60,567 bases of DNA from Actinophytocola xinjiangensis (GCF_001921215.1 NZ_MSIF01000038.1:1-60567); one strand, 5' to 3'. Numbered from the stretch's first letter, positions 32,209 to 40,817 are shown. Translations and numbers: made by a program. Notes: generated by a model not told the origin, from the sequence alone.

Positions 32209-33752
32209 GAGAGCGTCCGCAGGGCACGCCGGTCGAGCTTGCCGTTGGTGGTGCGTGGCAACCAATCGGTGAACACGATCTCCTGTGGACGTTTGTGTCC
32301 GGACAGTCGCTCGCCGACGTAGTCGCGCAGCGCCTGGCCCAGCTCCGGGGTACCGGTGACGCCCTCGCGGGCCACCACGTAGGCCCTGGTGCGGACCAGG
32401 CCGTCGGTCTCCTGCCCGGTGACCGCGCACTCGACGACGTCCGGGTGGCCGATCAGGCAGTGTTCGATCTCGCTGGGCGCCACCCAGATCCCGCCGACCT
32501 TCAACAGGTCGTCGGCGCGGCCGTGGTAGGTGAAGTACCCGTCGGCGTCCCGACTGAACAGGTCTCCCGTGTGGACGGTCCGGCCGCGGAACGTCGCCGC
32601 CGACTTCTCCGCGTCCCCGTGGTACTCCAGGGCGACCGTGCCGCCGGTGACCTCCAGGGTGCCGACCTGCCCGTCCGGCGCCTCGGCTCCCTCGTCGTCC
32701 ACCACCCGCGCCAGGTAGCCGGGGACGGCCTGCCCGCAGGTGCCCCGGCGGGCCGCGTCCGGCCGGTTGGAGATGTAGATGTGGTACGCCTCCGACGATC
32801 CGATGCCGTCGACCACCGGCACGCCGAACGTCTCGTCCCACTTGCGGTGCAGCTCCGCCGGCAGCGCCTCGCCGGCCGAGGTGGTCAGCCGCAGACAGCT
32901 CAGGTCCTGGCTGGACGCGTCGGGATGGGCGACCATCGCGCTCATCATCGTCGGCACGTTCACCAGGATCGTCGGCCGGTGCCGGGCGATCAACTCGAAG
33001 ATCCGGTCGGCCGTGGAGCGTTCCGGGAAAGCGATCCCCGCGCCGCCGACCCCGAACGGGTAGAGCGCCGCGAGGTCACGCGCGTAGCCGAAGAACAGCT
33101 TCGGCACCGGCAGCACCACGTCCCGAGGGCCGAGGTCGAGCACCCCGCGCGCGTAGGACAGGTGGGAGATCACCGGGGTCGCCACGGTGTGCACACACGC
33201 CTTGGGCGCCCCGGTACTGCCGGTGGTGAACTTCCAGATGGCCACGTCGTCCCTGGTGGTCGGCGCCGCCTCGACCGTCTCCGGCGCGCCGGCCGCCAGC
33301 TCGGCCAGGGTGAACTCGCCGTCGCGCGGCTCGACGTCCCCGGCGACCAGCAACCGGTGCCGGCCGCCGGCCGCCTCGCGCATCCGGTCGACGGTCACCG
33401 CGTCGACGACCACGACCCGGGGGCGCACGTAGTCCAGGTAGTACTCGTAGTCCTTGGCCGGCAGGAACGTGTACACCTCGGCGGTGACCGCGCCGATGCG
33501 CTGCGCGGCGTACCAGGTGGCGACGAACTCGACGCCGTCGGACAGCGCCAGCAGCACCCGGCCGCCGGCCGACACCCCCACCGAGCGCAGCGCGTGGGCG
33601 ACCCCGCGCACCCGGTCGGCCAGTTCGGCGTAGGTCAGCGTGCCGCCCGGGGTGATCAGCGCCGTGCGGTCACCCAGACCGGCGTCGAGGTTGCGGTCGA
33701 TGAAGTACGTGGCGACATTGAGGTCCTCGGGCAGGTCGTCGTACCCGTGCAT
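32205..33752 (-). CDS. Benzoate-CoA ligase family, probable 2-aminobenzoate (anthranilate)-CoA ligase
   Basis: The 515-aa adenylate-forming enzyme has the AMP-binding P-loop TTGSTGAPK, the GSSEAYHIYISN motif and the YHGRADDLLKVGGIWV hinge, plus the late catalytic lysine in TTNGKLDRRAL. These features and its order match the benzoate-CoA ligase subgroup. It sits next to a 2-aminobenzoyl-CoA monooxygenase gene, so anthranilate is the most likely substrate; salicylate or benzoate cannot be excluded. The start shares one base with the previous stop (TGATG). Confidence 0.84.
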   Translation of the reverse strand: MHGYDDLPEDLNVATYFIDRNLDAGLGDRTALITPGGTLTYAELADRVRGVAHALRSVGVSAGGRVLLALSDGVEFVATWYAAQRIGAVTAEVYTFLPAKDYEYYLDYVRPRVVVVDAVTVDRMREAAGGRHRLLVAGDVEPRDGEFTLAELAAGAPETVEAAPTTRDDVAIWKFTTGSTGAPKACVHTVATPVISHLSYARGVLDLGPRDVVLPVPKLFFGYARDLAALYPFGVGGAGIAFPERSTADRIFELIARHRPTILVNVPTMMSAMVAHPDASSQDLSCLRLTTSAGEALPAELHRKWDETFGVPVVDGIGSSEAYHIYISNRPDAARRGTCGQAVPGYLARVVDDEGAEAPDGQVGTLEVTGGTVALEYHGDAEKSAATFRGRTVHTGDLFSRDADGYFTYHGRADDLLKVGGIWVAPSEIEHCLIGHPDVVECAVTGQETDGLVRTRAYVVAREGVTGTPELGQALRDYVGERLSGHKRPQEIVFTDWLPRTTNGKLDRRALRTLS

Positions 33753-34492
33753 CAGCCGCGCCCCACTTCCCGGATCAGTTCGACCAGCATGTCGGTCAGG
33801 GTGTCGAAACTGGACTGTCCTTCCTCGACGGTCGCGCCGGCGGGCGAGCCGCAGTAGGCGCGGTCCATGCCGAGTTCGGCGAAACTCCCGTGGCCGGCGG
33901 CCATCATCGCCGGCAGGTCGACCGGCACGTCGGGCAGCGCGCCGGCCACCGGCCGGTCGACCAGGTCGGGCCGGTCGGCGAGCACCAGCGAGGTCTCGTA
34001 CTGGCCGGCGTGGCATGACCCCGAGCGGAACTCCTCGGTCAGCCGCGCGGCGTTGCGCCGGCGCACCAGGTCCAGGTAGGCGACCCCCGCCGCGGCGGTC
34101 GCCTCGCGCAGCGCGGTCACGTGCGCCGGCTCGAAGTGGTTGTTCACCACCACGATCCGGTGCAGGCCCTGGGCGGTGAGCGCCCGGCAGACGTCGGTCA
34201 CCAGCGCCCGCAGCGTGTCCGCGCCGATCGACACGCACCCGGCGAACGCGGCGGCCAGGTCGGTCACGCCGTAGCCGATGGCCGGCAGGACCAGCACCCG
34301 CAGCGTCGGGTCGTCGGCCAGCCGCCCGGCGGCACGCTCACACATGCCGGTGGAGATCAGCCCGTCGGTGCCCAGCGGGGCGTGTGGGCCGTGCGGCTCG
34401 ACCGCGCCGACCGGCAGCAGCAGCACCGGCACCCTCGGCCCGGTCAGCAGGCCGGCGACCTGGGTGGTGGTCAGTTCGGCGAACGCGCTCAC
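33752..34492 (-). CDS. Creatininase family amidohydrolase
   Basis: The 246-aa protein starts at a GTG overlapping the previous stop. It has the creatininase metal motifs: LLPVGAVEPHGPHAPLGTDG, a VNNHFEPAHV segment and a GSCHAGQYETS segment, with Glu/His/Asp ligands for two divalent metals. Family members include ArfB and MftE, which hydrolyse formamide or peptide bonds. No recognisable N-formylkynurenine formamidase lies in the cluster, so this enzyme may fill that step, or may open the ring of a later intermediate. Both are inference. Confidence 0.82.
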   Translation of the reverse strand: MSAFAELTTTQVAGLLTGPRVPVLLLPVGAVEPHGPHAPLGTDGLISTGMCERAAGRLADDPTLRVLVLPAIGYGVTDLAAAFAGCVSIGADTLRALVTDVCRALTAQGLHRIVVVNNHFEPAHVTALREATAAAGVAYLDLVRRRNAARLTEEFRSGSCHAGQYETSLVLADRPDLVDRPVAGALPDVPVDLPAMMAAGHGSFAELGMDRAYCGSPAGATVEEGQSSFDTLTDMLVELIREVGRG

Positions 34493-36543
34493 GGCACCGC
34501 CTCCAGCGGCGTGGGCGGCGGCTCGAACAGACACAGGTCCGCGCGACCGGCGGCCACCACGGTGTTCACCTCGTCCGGCGTGGTCAGGTAGCCGCCGACC
34601 AGGGTCGGCACGCCGGCCTCGTTGCGGATCCGGTCCGACAGTGTCGTCAGGTAGCCCCGCCGGTACTCCGGGCGGGAGGTGCCGCTGCTGTGACCGGCGC
34701 GCACGTGCACCAGGTCGACGCCGTGCTCGGCCAGCGCGCGGGCGTGCTCGATGCCCTCCGCCACACCCAGGCCGCCCCGGGCCCAGTCGGTGGCGGTGAG
34801 CCGCGCGGCGAGCACCCCTGGCCACACCGCCCGCACGTCGTCCACGACCGACAGCGGGAAACGCAGCCGGTCGGTGCCGTGGACGTCGGTACGCCGGTTG
34901 GCCAGCGGCGACAGGAAACTCGCCAGCAGGTAGCCGTCGGCCAGGTCCAGTTCCAGCACGTCGAACCCGGCGGCGGCGGCCCGCCGCGCGGCAGTGACGA
35001 ACTCGGCGCGCACCCGTTCCATGCCCTGCTCGGTCAGCTCCGCCGGCACCGCGCCGAACGGCGCGTAGCGCAGCGGGGACGCCGAGACCAGCGGCCAGCC
35101 CGCGCGCAGCGCGACGTCCACACCGGACGACCGGACCGCGCCGCGCCGCCCGGCGTGCCCCAGGCGCAGCCCGGCCAGCGCCCCGGCGGCGTGCACCCCG
35201 GCGACGTGCGGGGCCCACGAGTCGTCCATCACCGGGCAGTCCTCGGTGGTGCGGCCCTCGGCACTGACCGCGACCAGCCCGGTCAGCACCAGCCCGGCGC
35301 CGCCCGCCGGCCCGCCGACGCGCACGATCCGGTTCCGCACGGTCTTCTCGCCCAGCCGCAGCGGCGCGAACATCGGCGGCGGCGCCACCGAGCCGGGCAG
35401 GGCCGTCTGTCCGGTGGCGGTCGCCGTGAACCAGGCGTCCAGCACCCGGATCAGCTGCGGGTCGCGCTGGGTGAGGTTGGCGTGGCTGATCCGGCCGCTG
35501 CGGGTCAGCAGGTTGAACGCGAACTGGATCGGCGCCAGCGACTGGTAGTGGCGCACCCGGCCGAAGTAGGCGGCGCTGTCCCCGGCGGCCTGCTGGAAAC
35601 GGTCCACCACCGGCTGGCGTTCCAGTTCGTAGTCCACCAGCGCCTGCTCGACGCTGCCAGGGTGGCGCACGAAGCCGTTCGCCAGGCCGATCGCGTCCTC
35701 CATGGCGAGCTTGGTGCCCGAGCCGATCGAGAAGTGCGCGGTGTGCGCGGCGTCGCCGACCAGGACGACGTTGCCGTCGTGCCAGCTCCTGTTGCGCACC
35801 AACGGGAAGTCCAACCAGACCGACCGGTTGGACATCAGCCGGTGACCATCCAGGTGGGACGCGAACAGCTCCGAGCAGAACGCGATGCTGTCCTGTTCGG
35901 ACATCGTGTCCAGCCCGGCGCGCCGCCAGGTCTGTTCGGTGGTCTCCACGATGAACGTGCTGGTGTGCTCGTCGAACGGGTAGGCGTGCACCTGGAACAG
36001 CCCGAACTCGGTCTGCTCGAAGATGAACGTGAACGCGTCGAACACCAGGTCGGTGCCGAACCAGACGTACTTGCAGCCCTGCGGCCGGGACGTGGTGCCG
36101 AACGACCCGGCCCGGCGCAGCGCGCTGTTGGCCCCGTCGGCCGCCACCACCAGGTCGACGTCCTCAGCGGACTCCTCGGCCGCGACCTCGGTGTCGAACC
36201 GCAGTGCCACACCGAGTTCGCGTGCCCGGCGTTGCAGGATGTCCAGCAGGTGGGTGCGCCGGATCGCGGAGAACGTGTGCCCGGTCGAGCGCAGCACCTG
36301 GCCCTGGTAACGGATGTCGATCGCCGACCAGCGGGCGAACGAGTCGGTGATCTCCAGATGGGTCGGGTAGTCCGCGTCCCGCAGCGCGCCCAGCGTCTCC
36401 TCGGAGAACACCACACCCCAGCCGAACGTGGCGTCCGGGGCGTTGCGCTCCAGCACGGTGATCTCGTGCGCCGGGTCGGCCTTCTTCAGCAGGATCGCCA
36501 GGTACAGCCCCGACGGTCCCGCGCCGACCACCCGTACGCGCAC
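34489..36543 (-). CDS. 2-aminobenzoyl-CoA monooxygenase/reductase-like bifunctional flavoprotein (ACMR / salicylyl-CoA 5-hydroxylase family)
   Basis: The 684-aa protein has two parts. Residues 1-~375 are an FAD aromatic hydroxylase with GAGPSG (7-12), the VVFSEETLGAL region and the late GDAAHTAHF motif. Residues ~385-684 are an Old-Yellow-Enzyme-like FMN domain. This fusion is typical of 2-aminobenzoyl-CoA monooxygenase/reductase and of salicylyl-CoA 5-hydroxylase/oxidoreductase, which hydroxylate and then reduce the ring of a CoA thioester. The length is slightly below the usual 750-780. The GTG shares its G with the preceding stop (TAGTG). Confidence 0.88.
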   Translation of the reverse strand: MRVRVVGAGPSGLYLAILLKKADPAHEITVLERNAPDATFGWGVVFSEETLGALRDADYPTHLEITDSFARWSAIDIRYQGQVLRSTGHTFSAIRRTHLLDILQRRARELGVALRFDTEVAAEESAEDVDLVVAADGANSALRRAGSFGTTSRPQGCKYVWFGTDLVFDAFTFIFEQTEFGLFQVHAYPFDEHTSTFIVETTEQTWRRAGLDTMSEQDSIAFCSELFASHLDGHRLMSNRSVWLDFPLVRNRSWHDGNVVLVGDAAHTAHFSIGSGTKLAMEDAIGLANGFVRHPGSVEQALVDYELERQPVVDRFQQAAGDSAAYFGRVRHYQSLAPIQFAFNLLTRSGRISHANLTQRDPQLIRVLDAWFTATATGQTALPGSVAPPPMFAPLRLGEKTVRNRIVRVGGPAGGAGLVLTGLVAVSAEGRTTEDCPVMDDSWAPHVAGVHAAGALAGLRLGHAGRRGAVRSSGVDVALRAGWPLVSASPLRYAPFGAVPAELTEQGMERVRAEFVTAARRAAAAGFDVLELDLADGYLLASFLSPLANRRTDVHGTDRLRFPLSVVDDVRAVWPGVLAARLTATDWARGGLGVAEGIEHARALAEHGVDLVHVRAGHSSGTSRPEYRRGYLTTLSDRIRNEAGVPTLVGGYLTTPDEVNTVVAAGRADLCLFEPPPTPLEAVP

Positions 36544-37370
36544 TACGCCAGCACCTCCACCAGCCGGGCGAGGTCGTCGAGGTCGGCGACCGTCGGGTAC
36601 AGGATCAGCTCGTCACAGCCCTGCGCCTCGTAGCCGCGCACGAAGTCCTTCACCGCGCGCGCCGAGGTCAGGTTCCCGGCCGCGATCTTCTCCGCGAACG
36701 GCCCGGTGAACGCGTAGTAGTCACGCAGGTACGCACTGCCCCGGTCGGGGTCGCCGAGGGCGAAGTAGCCCTGGCCCCACAAGATCGGCTCGCCTGGCCG
36801 CTCCAGGTCGCGCCAGGCCGCCCGCGCCCTGGCCGCCGCCGAGCCGAACGCGCGCGGTGGCCCGCCGCCGTGCGCGTAGCCGTCGGCGTAGCGGGCCACC
36901 CGCGCGAACGCCGCCCCGCTCGCCCCGCCGACCAGCAGTTCGACCGGCGGCCGGGCCGGCCCGACCCCGGACTCGTCGAGTTGTCCGCGCAGGTAGGCCA
37001 GCTGTTCGGAGAGCACCGCGCCTCTGGTGCGCCGGTCGACCCCGGCCGCGGCGTAGTCGTCGCGGCGCGCGCCGACCCCGAGGCCCAGGGTGAGTCGCCC
37101 GTCGGACAGGGCGTCGACCGACAGCGCCTGCTTGGCCAGCATCGCCGGTGAGCGCAGCGGGCCGATGGCGATGTTGGTGGCCAGCCGCACCCGCTCGGTG
37201 ACCGCCGAGGCGGCGCTGAGCGCGGCGAACGGGTCGACGCTGTCGTAGACCAGCCGGTCGAGCACGGCGACGGTCGAGAACGGCCCCGTGTCGGCCCGTC
37301 TCGCCCACTCGACGAGCAGTGCCCCGGGGGTCCCGGGAATGGTGTTCGGAAGTCCGATGCCCACCCTCAC
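36543..37370 (-). CDS. LLM class (luciferase-like) flavin-dependent oxidoreductase
   Basis: The GTG at 37370 is used, giving 275 aa that begin RVGIGLPNTIPG; a GTG at 37379 lies inside the -10 element and is rejected. The protein has the LLM barrel pattern (VAVLDRLVYDSVDPFAALSAAS, LATNIAIGPLRSPAMLAKQ, RLTLGLGVGARRDDY). The cofactor could be FMN or F420. First gene of the eight-gene operon; its role in the pathway is unknown. Confidence 0.83.
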   Translation of the reverse strand: MRVGIGLPNTIPGTPGALLVEWARRADTGPFSTVAVLDRLVYDSVDPFAALSAASAVTERVRLATNIAIGPLRSPAMLAKQALSVDALSDGRLTLGLGVGARRDDYAAAGVDRRTRGAVLSEQLAYLRGQLDESGVGPARPPVELLVGGASGAAFARVARYADGYAHGGGPPRAFGSAAARARAAWRDLERPGEPILWGQGYFALGDPDRGSAYLRDYYAFTGPFAEKIAAGNLTSARAVKDFVRGYEAQGCDELILYPTVADLDDLARLVEVLA

Positions 37371-37377
37371 GTGCGAC

Positions 37378-37414
37378 ACATTACGGTTGACCAGGCTGAG
37401 GCGTCAACTATGCT
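37378..37414. promoter_or_regulatory. Overlapping divergent promoters with a PaaX-type operator palindrome
   Basis: On the plus strand TTGACC (37387-37392) and TATGCT (37409-37414) are 16 bp apart. On the minus strand TTGACG (37407-37402) and TAATGT (37383-37378) are 18 bp apart. Both -10 elements end six to seven bases before the ATG at 37421 and the GTG at 37370, so both mRNAs should be leaderless. The two -35 elements lie in an inverted repeat GTTGAC-N11-GTCAAC (37386-37391 and 37403-37408), a likely PaaX-family binding site covering both promoters. Confidence 0.65.
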
Positions 37415-37420
37415 CACACC

Positions 37421-38239
37421 ATGTCCGACCTGCTGCGCGGCTTCGAGCCGGCCCCGCAGGGCCTGGTCCTGACGCTGCTCGGCGCCTACCTCGAACCGCG
37501 CGAGAGCGCCGAGGTCTGGTCCGGCGGTCTGGTCCGACTGCTCGGCGAGTTCGGCTTCTCGCCGGGCGCCGCCCGGGTCGCGCTCAACCGGCTGGTCGGC
37601 CGCGACCTGCTCGCCCGCACCCGCGACGGCCGGCACGTGCACTACGCCCTCACCCCCCGCACGATCACTGTCCTCGCCGAGGGCGACCGGCGCATCTTCA
37701 GCCTTGGCAGATCAGCGCGCGCCGAGACCACCTGGACCGTGCTCTGGCACGCCATCCCCGAGGAACGCCGCCTGGCCCGCACCCGCCTGGTCCGCCGCCT
37801 GCGGTTCCTGGGCTTCGGCCCCGTCCAGGACGGCACCTGGCTCGCCCCGCACGACCGCGAGCACGAGGTCGCCACCCTGCTCGCCGAGCACGACGTCACC
37901 GAGTACGCCGGCGTGCTGCTCGGCCGCCCGGCCACCGCCGTGGACTTCGCCGTGTTCGTCACCAGGGTCTGGGACCTGGCCGAACTGGCCGCGCACTACG
38001 AGTCCTTCGTGGACCGGTTCCGCCGGCACACCGCCACCGACGACCGGGAGGCGCTGCTGCTGCGCACCCGCCTGGTGCACACCTTCCGCGAGTTCCCGTT
38101 CCTCGACCCCGAACTGCCGGCCGACCTGGTCCCGCCGCCACGCCACCGCGCCGAGGCGCTCGCCCTGTTCCACGACCTGTACCCGGCGCTCGCCGAGCCC
38201 GCCCGGCGCTACTTCGACCACGCGACATCGATGAGGTGA
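37421..38239 (+). CDS. PaaX family transcriptional regulator of the tryptophan/anthranilate cluster
   Basis: The 272-aa protein has the PaaX architecture: an N-terminal winged helix (ESAEVWSGGLVRLLGEFGFSPGAARVALNRLVGRDLL), a middle CRISPR-Cas2-like fold (TTWTVLWHAIPEERR...RLRFLGFGPVQDGTWLAP) and a C-terminal helical domain with REFPFLDPELP. PaaX proteins are repressors that respond to aryl-CoA thioesters, which fits control by anthraniloyl-CoA. The mRNA appears leaderless. The stop is four bases before the dioxygenase start. Confidence 0.88.
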   Translation: MSDLLRGFEPAPQGLVLTLLGAYLEPRESAEVWSGGLVRLLGEFGFSPGAARVALNRLVGRDLLARTRDGRHVHYALTPRTITVLAEGDRRIFSLGRSARAETTWTVLWHAIPEERRLARTRLVRRLRFLGFGPVQDGTWLAPHDREHEVATLLAEHDVTEYAGVLLGRPATAVDFAVFVTRVWDLAELAAHYESFVDRFRRHTATDDREALLLRTRLVHTFREFPFLDPELPADLVPPPRHRAEALALFHDLYPALAEPARRYFDHATSMR

Positions 38240-38242
38240 CCC

Positions 38243-39058
38243 ATGACCGACCCCGTGAACGACCCGCTGGCCGACGAGACCGCCGCCCTCACCTACACCT
38301 CCTACCTCGCGCTGGACGAGGTCCTCGCCGCCCAGCGGCCGCGCTCCGACGAGCACGACGAGATGCTGTTCATCATCATCCACCAGGTCTACGAGCTGTG
38401 GTTCAAACAGCTCCTGCACGAGCTCAAGCACCTGCAGAACAAGCTGGAGGAGCCGGACACCCCGCACTCGGTGCGCGCGCTGCGCCGCACGCTGACCATC
38501 CTCAAGGTCGTCGTTGCCCAGATCGACGTGCTGGAAACCATGACGCCGCGTCAGTTCACCAGCTTCCGCGCGCTGCTCGACGCCTCCAGCGGATTCCAGT
38601 CAGGACAGTTCCGTGAACTGGAGGCCGTTCTCGGCCGCCGCGACCGGCGCGCGTTCGGCCACTATCCACAGGGGAGCGTCGCGCGCGAGCGGATCACCTC
38701 GGCGATGTCGCGGCGCTCGGTGTTCGACTCGTTCCTGCACTACCTGGCCGGCAACGGCTATCCCGTCCCCACCGAGCACCTCGAACGCGACGTGCGGGAG
38801 ACCTGGAAGCCCTCCGAGGAGGTCCAGCGGATCCTCGTCATGGTCTACCAGGACGACGCCGGACCGTCCACAGTGGCCGATCTGCTGGTCGACCTGGACG
38901 AGGGACTCCAGGAATGGCGCTACCGGCACGTGAAGATGGTCGAGCGGACCATCGGCGGCAAACCAGGAACCGGCGGCTCCGCCGGCGCCGCCTACCTGCG
39001 CTCCACCCTGTTCCAGTCGGTGTTCCCCGACCTGTGGGCCGTGCGGAGCGAACTGTGA
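38243..39058 (+). CDS. kynA: Tryptophan 2,3-dioxygenase
   Basis: Haem enzyme converting L-tryptophan to N-formylkynurenine. The 271-aa protein has the distal segment HDEMLFIIIHQVYELWFKQL, the proximal-haem segment RHVKMVERTIG and the GTGGSAGAAYLRS loop near the C-terminus. The stop overlaps the kynureninase-like gene by one codon frame (GTGA), so the two are coupled. Confidence 0.93.
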   Translation: MTDPVNDPLADETAALTYTSYLALDEVLAAQRPRSDEHDEMLFIIIHQVYELWFKQLLHELKHLQNKLEEPDTPHSVRALRRTLTILKVVVAQIDVLETMTPRQFTSFRALLDASSGFQSGQFRELEAVLGRRDRRAFGHYPQGSVARERITSAMSRRSVFDSFLHYLAGNGYPVPTEHLERDVRETWKPSEEVQRILVMVYQDDAGPSTVADLLVDLDEGLQEWRYRHVKMVERTIGGKPGTGGSAGAAYLRSTLFQSVFPDLWAVRSEL

Positions 39059-40254
39059 CGACCACACTGGACTCGCTGCGCCGCACCCCCAACGCGCTTT
39101 CCCCGCACTACAGCCGTTTCCGGGTCGCCGACCGGCTGCTGCTCACCGGCCACTCCCACCAGGCCTGGCCGGACGTCGCTCTCGCGGGCCAGGTCGACGC
39201 GTTCACCGACGCCGCGCAGGCCGTCGACGCCAAGTGGGACCTGGCCTTCGCCAAGGCGCAACGCCTGCGCGCCGGCTTCCGCGCCCTGCTCGGCGACCCC
39301 ACCGCCGACCTCGCCCTCGGCGGCTCCACCCACGAACTCGTCGTCCGGTTCCTGTCCGCGCTGGACCTGCGCGCCCGCCCGAAACTGCTGACCTCCGACG
39401 GCGAGTTCCACACCCTGCGCCGCCAGCTCGCCCGGCTCGCCGAGGCCGGCGTCGAAGTCGTCCGCCTGCCGGCCGCCCCGGCCGACACCCTCGCCGAACG
39501 CCTGGCCGCCGAGGTCGACGACCGGACGGCGGCCGTGCTGGTCTCCTCGGTGCTGTTCGCCACCTCGCGGATCGTGCCGAACCTGGGGGCACTCGCCGGC
39601 GCCTGCGCCAGGACCGGCACCGAACTGCTCGTCGACGCCTACCACGCCCTGGGCGTCGTCCCGTTCTCGCTGCCCGACGATGGCCTCGCCGACGCCTGGG
39701 TCACCGGCGGCGGCTACAAGTACCTGCAACTGGGGGAGGGCAACTGCTTCCTGCGCCTGCCCCCGCACGCCGCCACCCTGCGCCCGGTGGTCACCGGCTG
39801 GTACGCCGAGTTCGGCGACCTGTCCACCGCCCCCGCCGGCCAGGTCGGCTACGCGCCGGGCGGCGACCGGTTCGCCGGCTCCACCTACGACCCCACCAGC
39901 CACTACCGCGCCGCGCGGGTCCTGGACTTCTTCGCCGAACACGGGCTCGTCCAGCCGCTGCTGCGCGCGGTGTCCCTGCACCAGACCACCCGCCTCGCCG
40001 ACCGGTTCGACGCGCTCGACGCGCCGCCGTCGGTGATCACCCGGGACCGGGACGCGCCCCGCGAGGCGCACGGCGGGTTCCTGGCGCTGCGCTCACCCCG
40101 GGCGGGGGAGCTGGCGCTGGCGCTCGCCGAGCGTGGCGTGCTGACCGACAGCCGGGGCGAGTACCTGCGGTTCGGTCCCGCGCCCTACCTGGCCGACGAC
40201 CAGCTGGACCAGGCCATGGCCACGCTCGGCGAGCTGGTGAACGTGCCGCGTTAG
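39055..40254 (+). CDS. kynU: Kynureninase-like class V aminotransferase-fold enzyme
   Basis: The 399-aa PLP enzyme starts at a GTG overlapping kynA. The Asp that binds the PLP nitrogen is in LLVDAYHALGVVPFS and the PLP lysine in TGGGYKYLQLGEG. Kynureninases normally have YKYLNGGPG, so this one belongs to a diverged branch. Placement with tryptophan dioxygenase supports cleavage of kynurenine to anthranilate and alanine. A different C-C or C-S lyase activity is possible. Confidence 0.75.
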   Translation: MTTTLDSLRRTPNALSPHYSRFRVADRLLLTGHSHQAWPDVALAGQVDAFTDAAQAVDAKWDLAFAKAQRLRAGFRALLGDPTADLALGGSTHELVVRFLSALDLRARPKLLTSDGEFHTLRRQLARLAEAGVEVVRLPAAPADTLAERLAAEVDDRTAAVLVSSVLFATSRIVPNLGALAGACARTGTELLVDAYHALGVVPFSLPDDGLADAWVTGGGYKYLQLGEGNCFLRLPPHAATLRPVVTGWYAEFGDLSTAPAGQVGYAPGGDRFAGSTYDPTSHYRAARVLDFFAEHGLVQPLLRAVSLHQTTRLADRFDALDAPPSVITRDRDAPREAHGGFLALRSPRAGELALALAERGVLTDSRGEYLRFGPAPYLADDQLDQAMATLGELVNVPR

Positions 40255-40817
40255 TCGACGACGACCGTGCCGGTGTCGGCCAGCGTGCCGAGGAAACCGC
40301 TGCGGTACAGGCTCTGCACCCGGCTGGCCTCGGTGCTGTTCGGGTACGGGTTGGTGCAGGCCACGCCCGCCGAACTGCCCGACATCAGGCTCGTGCACGG
40401 GCCGGGCTTCATGTCCGGCAGCCCGAGGGTGTGCCCGAACTCGTGCGCGGCGATCCGCACCACGGAGTACCCCTGGTTGACGGCCTGGCGGCCCATCCAG
40501 ACCGTGCCGCTGCCACCGGGACGCACCGGCCCGAGGGTCGCGCGCGGCCAGCCGTCGTCGGCGATCACCCGGACGTCGGCGCGCGTGCCCGGAGCGGCCC
40601 GCACGATCCGCACGTTGGTCACCGTCTCGTTCCAGATCGCCACGCCCTGGGCGACCGCGTCGACGAACTCCCCGGCCTGGCTGTCGTTGTAGGTGATGGT
40701 GACGGCAGCCACGCCGACGTCCGCCGCGGCCTTCGGCGCCGCGACGGCCGGCTGGGCCACCACGGCGACGAGAGCCAACGCGAACGCGAGCAGGGAGATG
40801 ACTGTGCGTCTGATCAT
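40251..40817 (-). CDS. Secreted snapalysin-like zinc metalloprotease
   Basis: The 188-aa protein has a typical signal peptide (MIRRT then a hydrophobic stretch to AQPAVAA, about 27 residues). The mature domain carries the metzincin motif HEFGHTLGLPD and a downstream Met-turn-like LMSGSS segment, as in Streptomyces small neutral protease (family M7). AGGAGG lies five bases before the ATG. The 3' end overlaps the kynureninase-like gene, facing it. Two cysteines (PGPCTSL and GVACTN) could form a disulfide. Confidence 0.87.
   Translation of the reverse strand: MIRRTVISLLAFALALVAVVAQPAVAAPKAAADVGVAAVTITYNDSQAGEFVDAVAQGVAIWNETVTNVRIVRAAPGTRADVRVIADDGWPRATLGPVRPGGSGTVWMGRQAVNQGYSVVRIAAHEFGHTLGLPDMKPGPCTSLMSGSSAGVACTNPYPNSTEASRVQSLYRSGFLGTLADTGTVVVD

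Noticed and set aside
32205-34238. Longer versions of the ligase, SDR, hydratase and creatininase frames extending into upstream genes
   Set aside because: Each real start is fixed by a 1-4 nt overlap with the preceding stop and by family N-termini; the extensions are antisense-like Arg-rich sequence.
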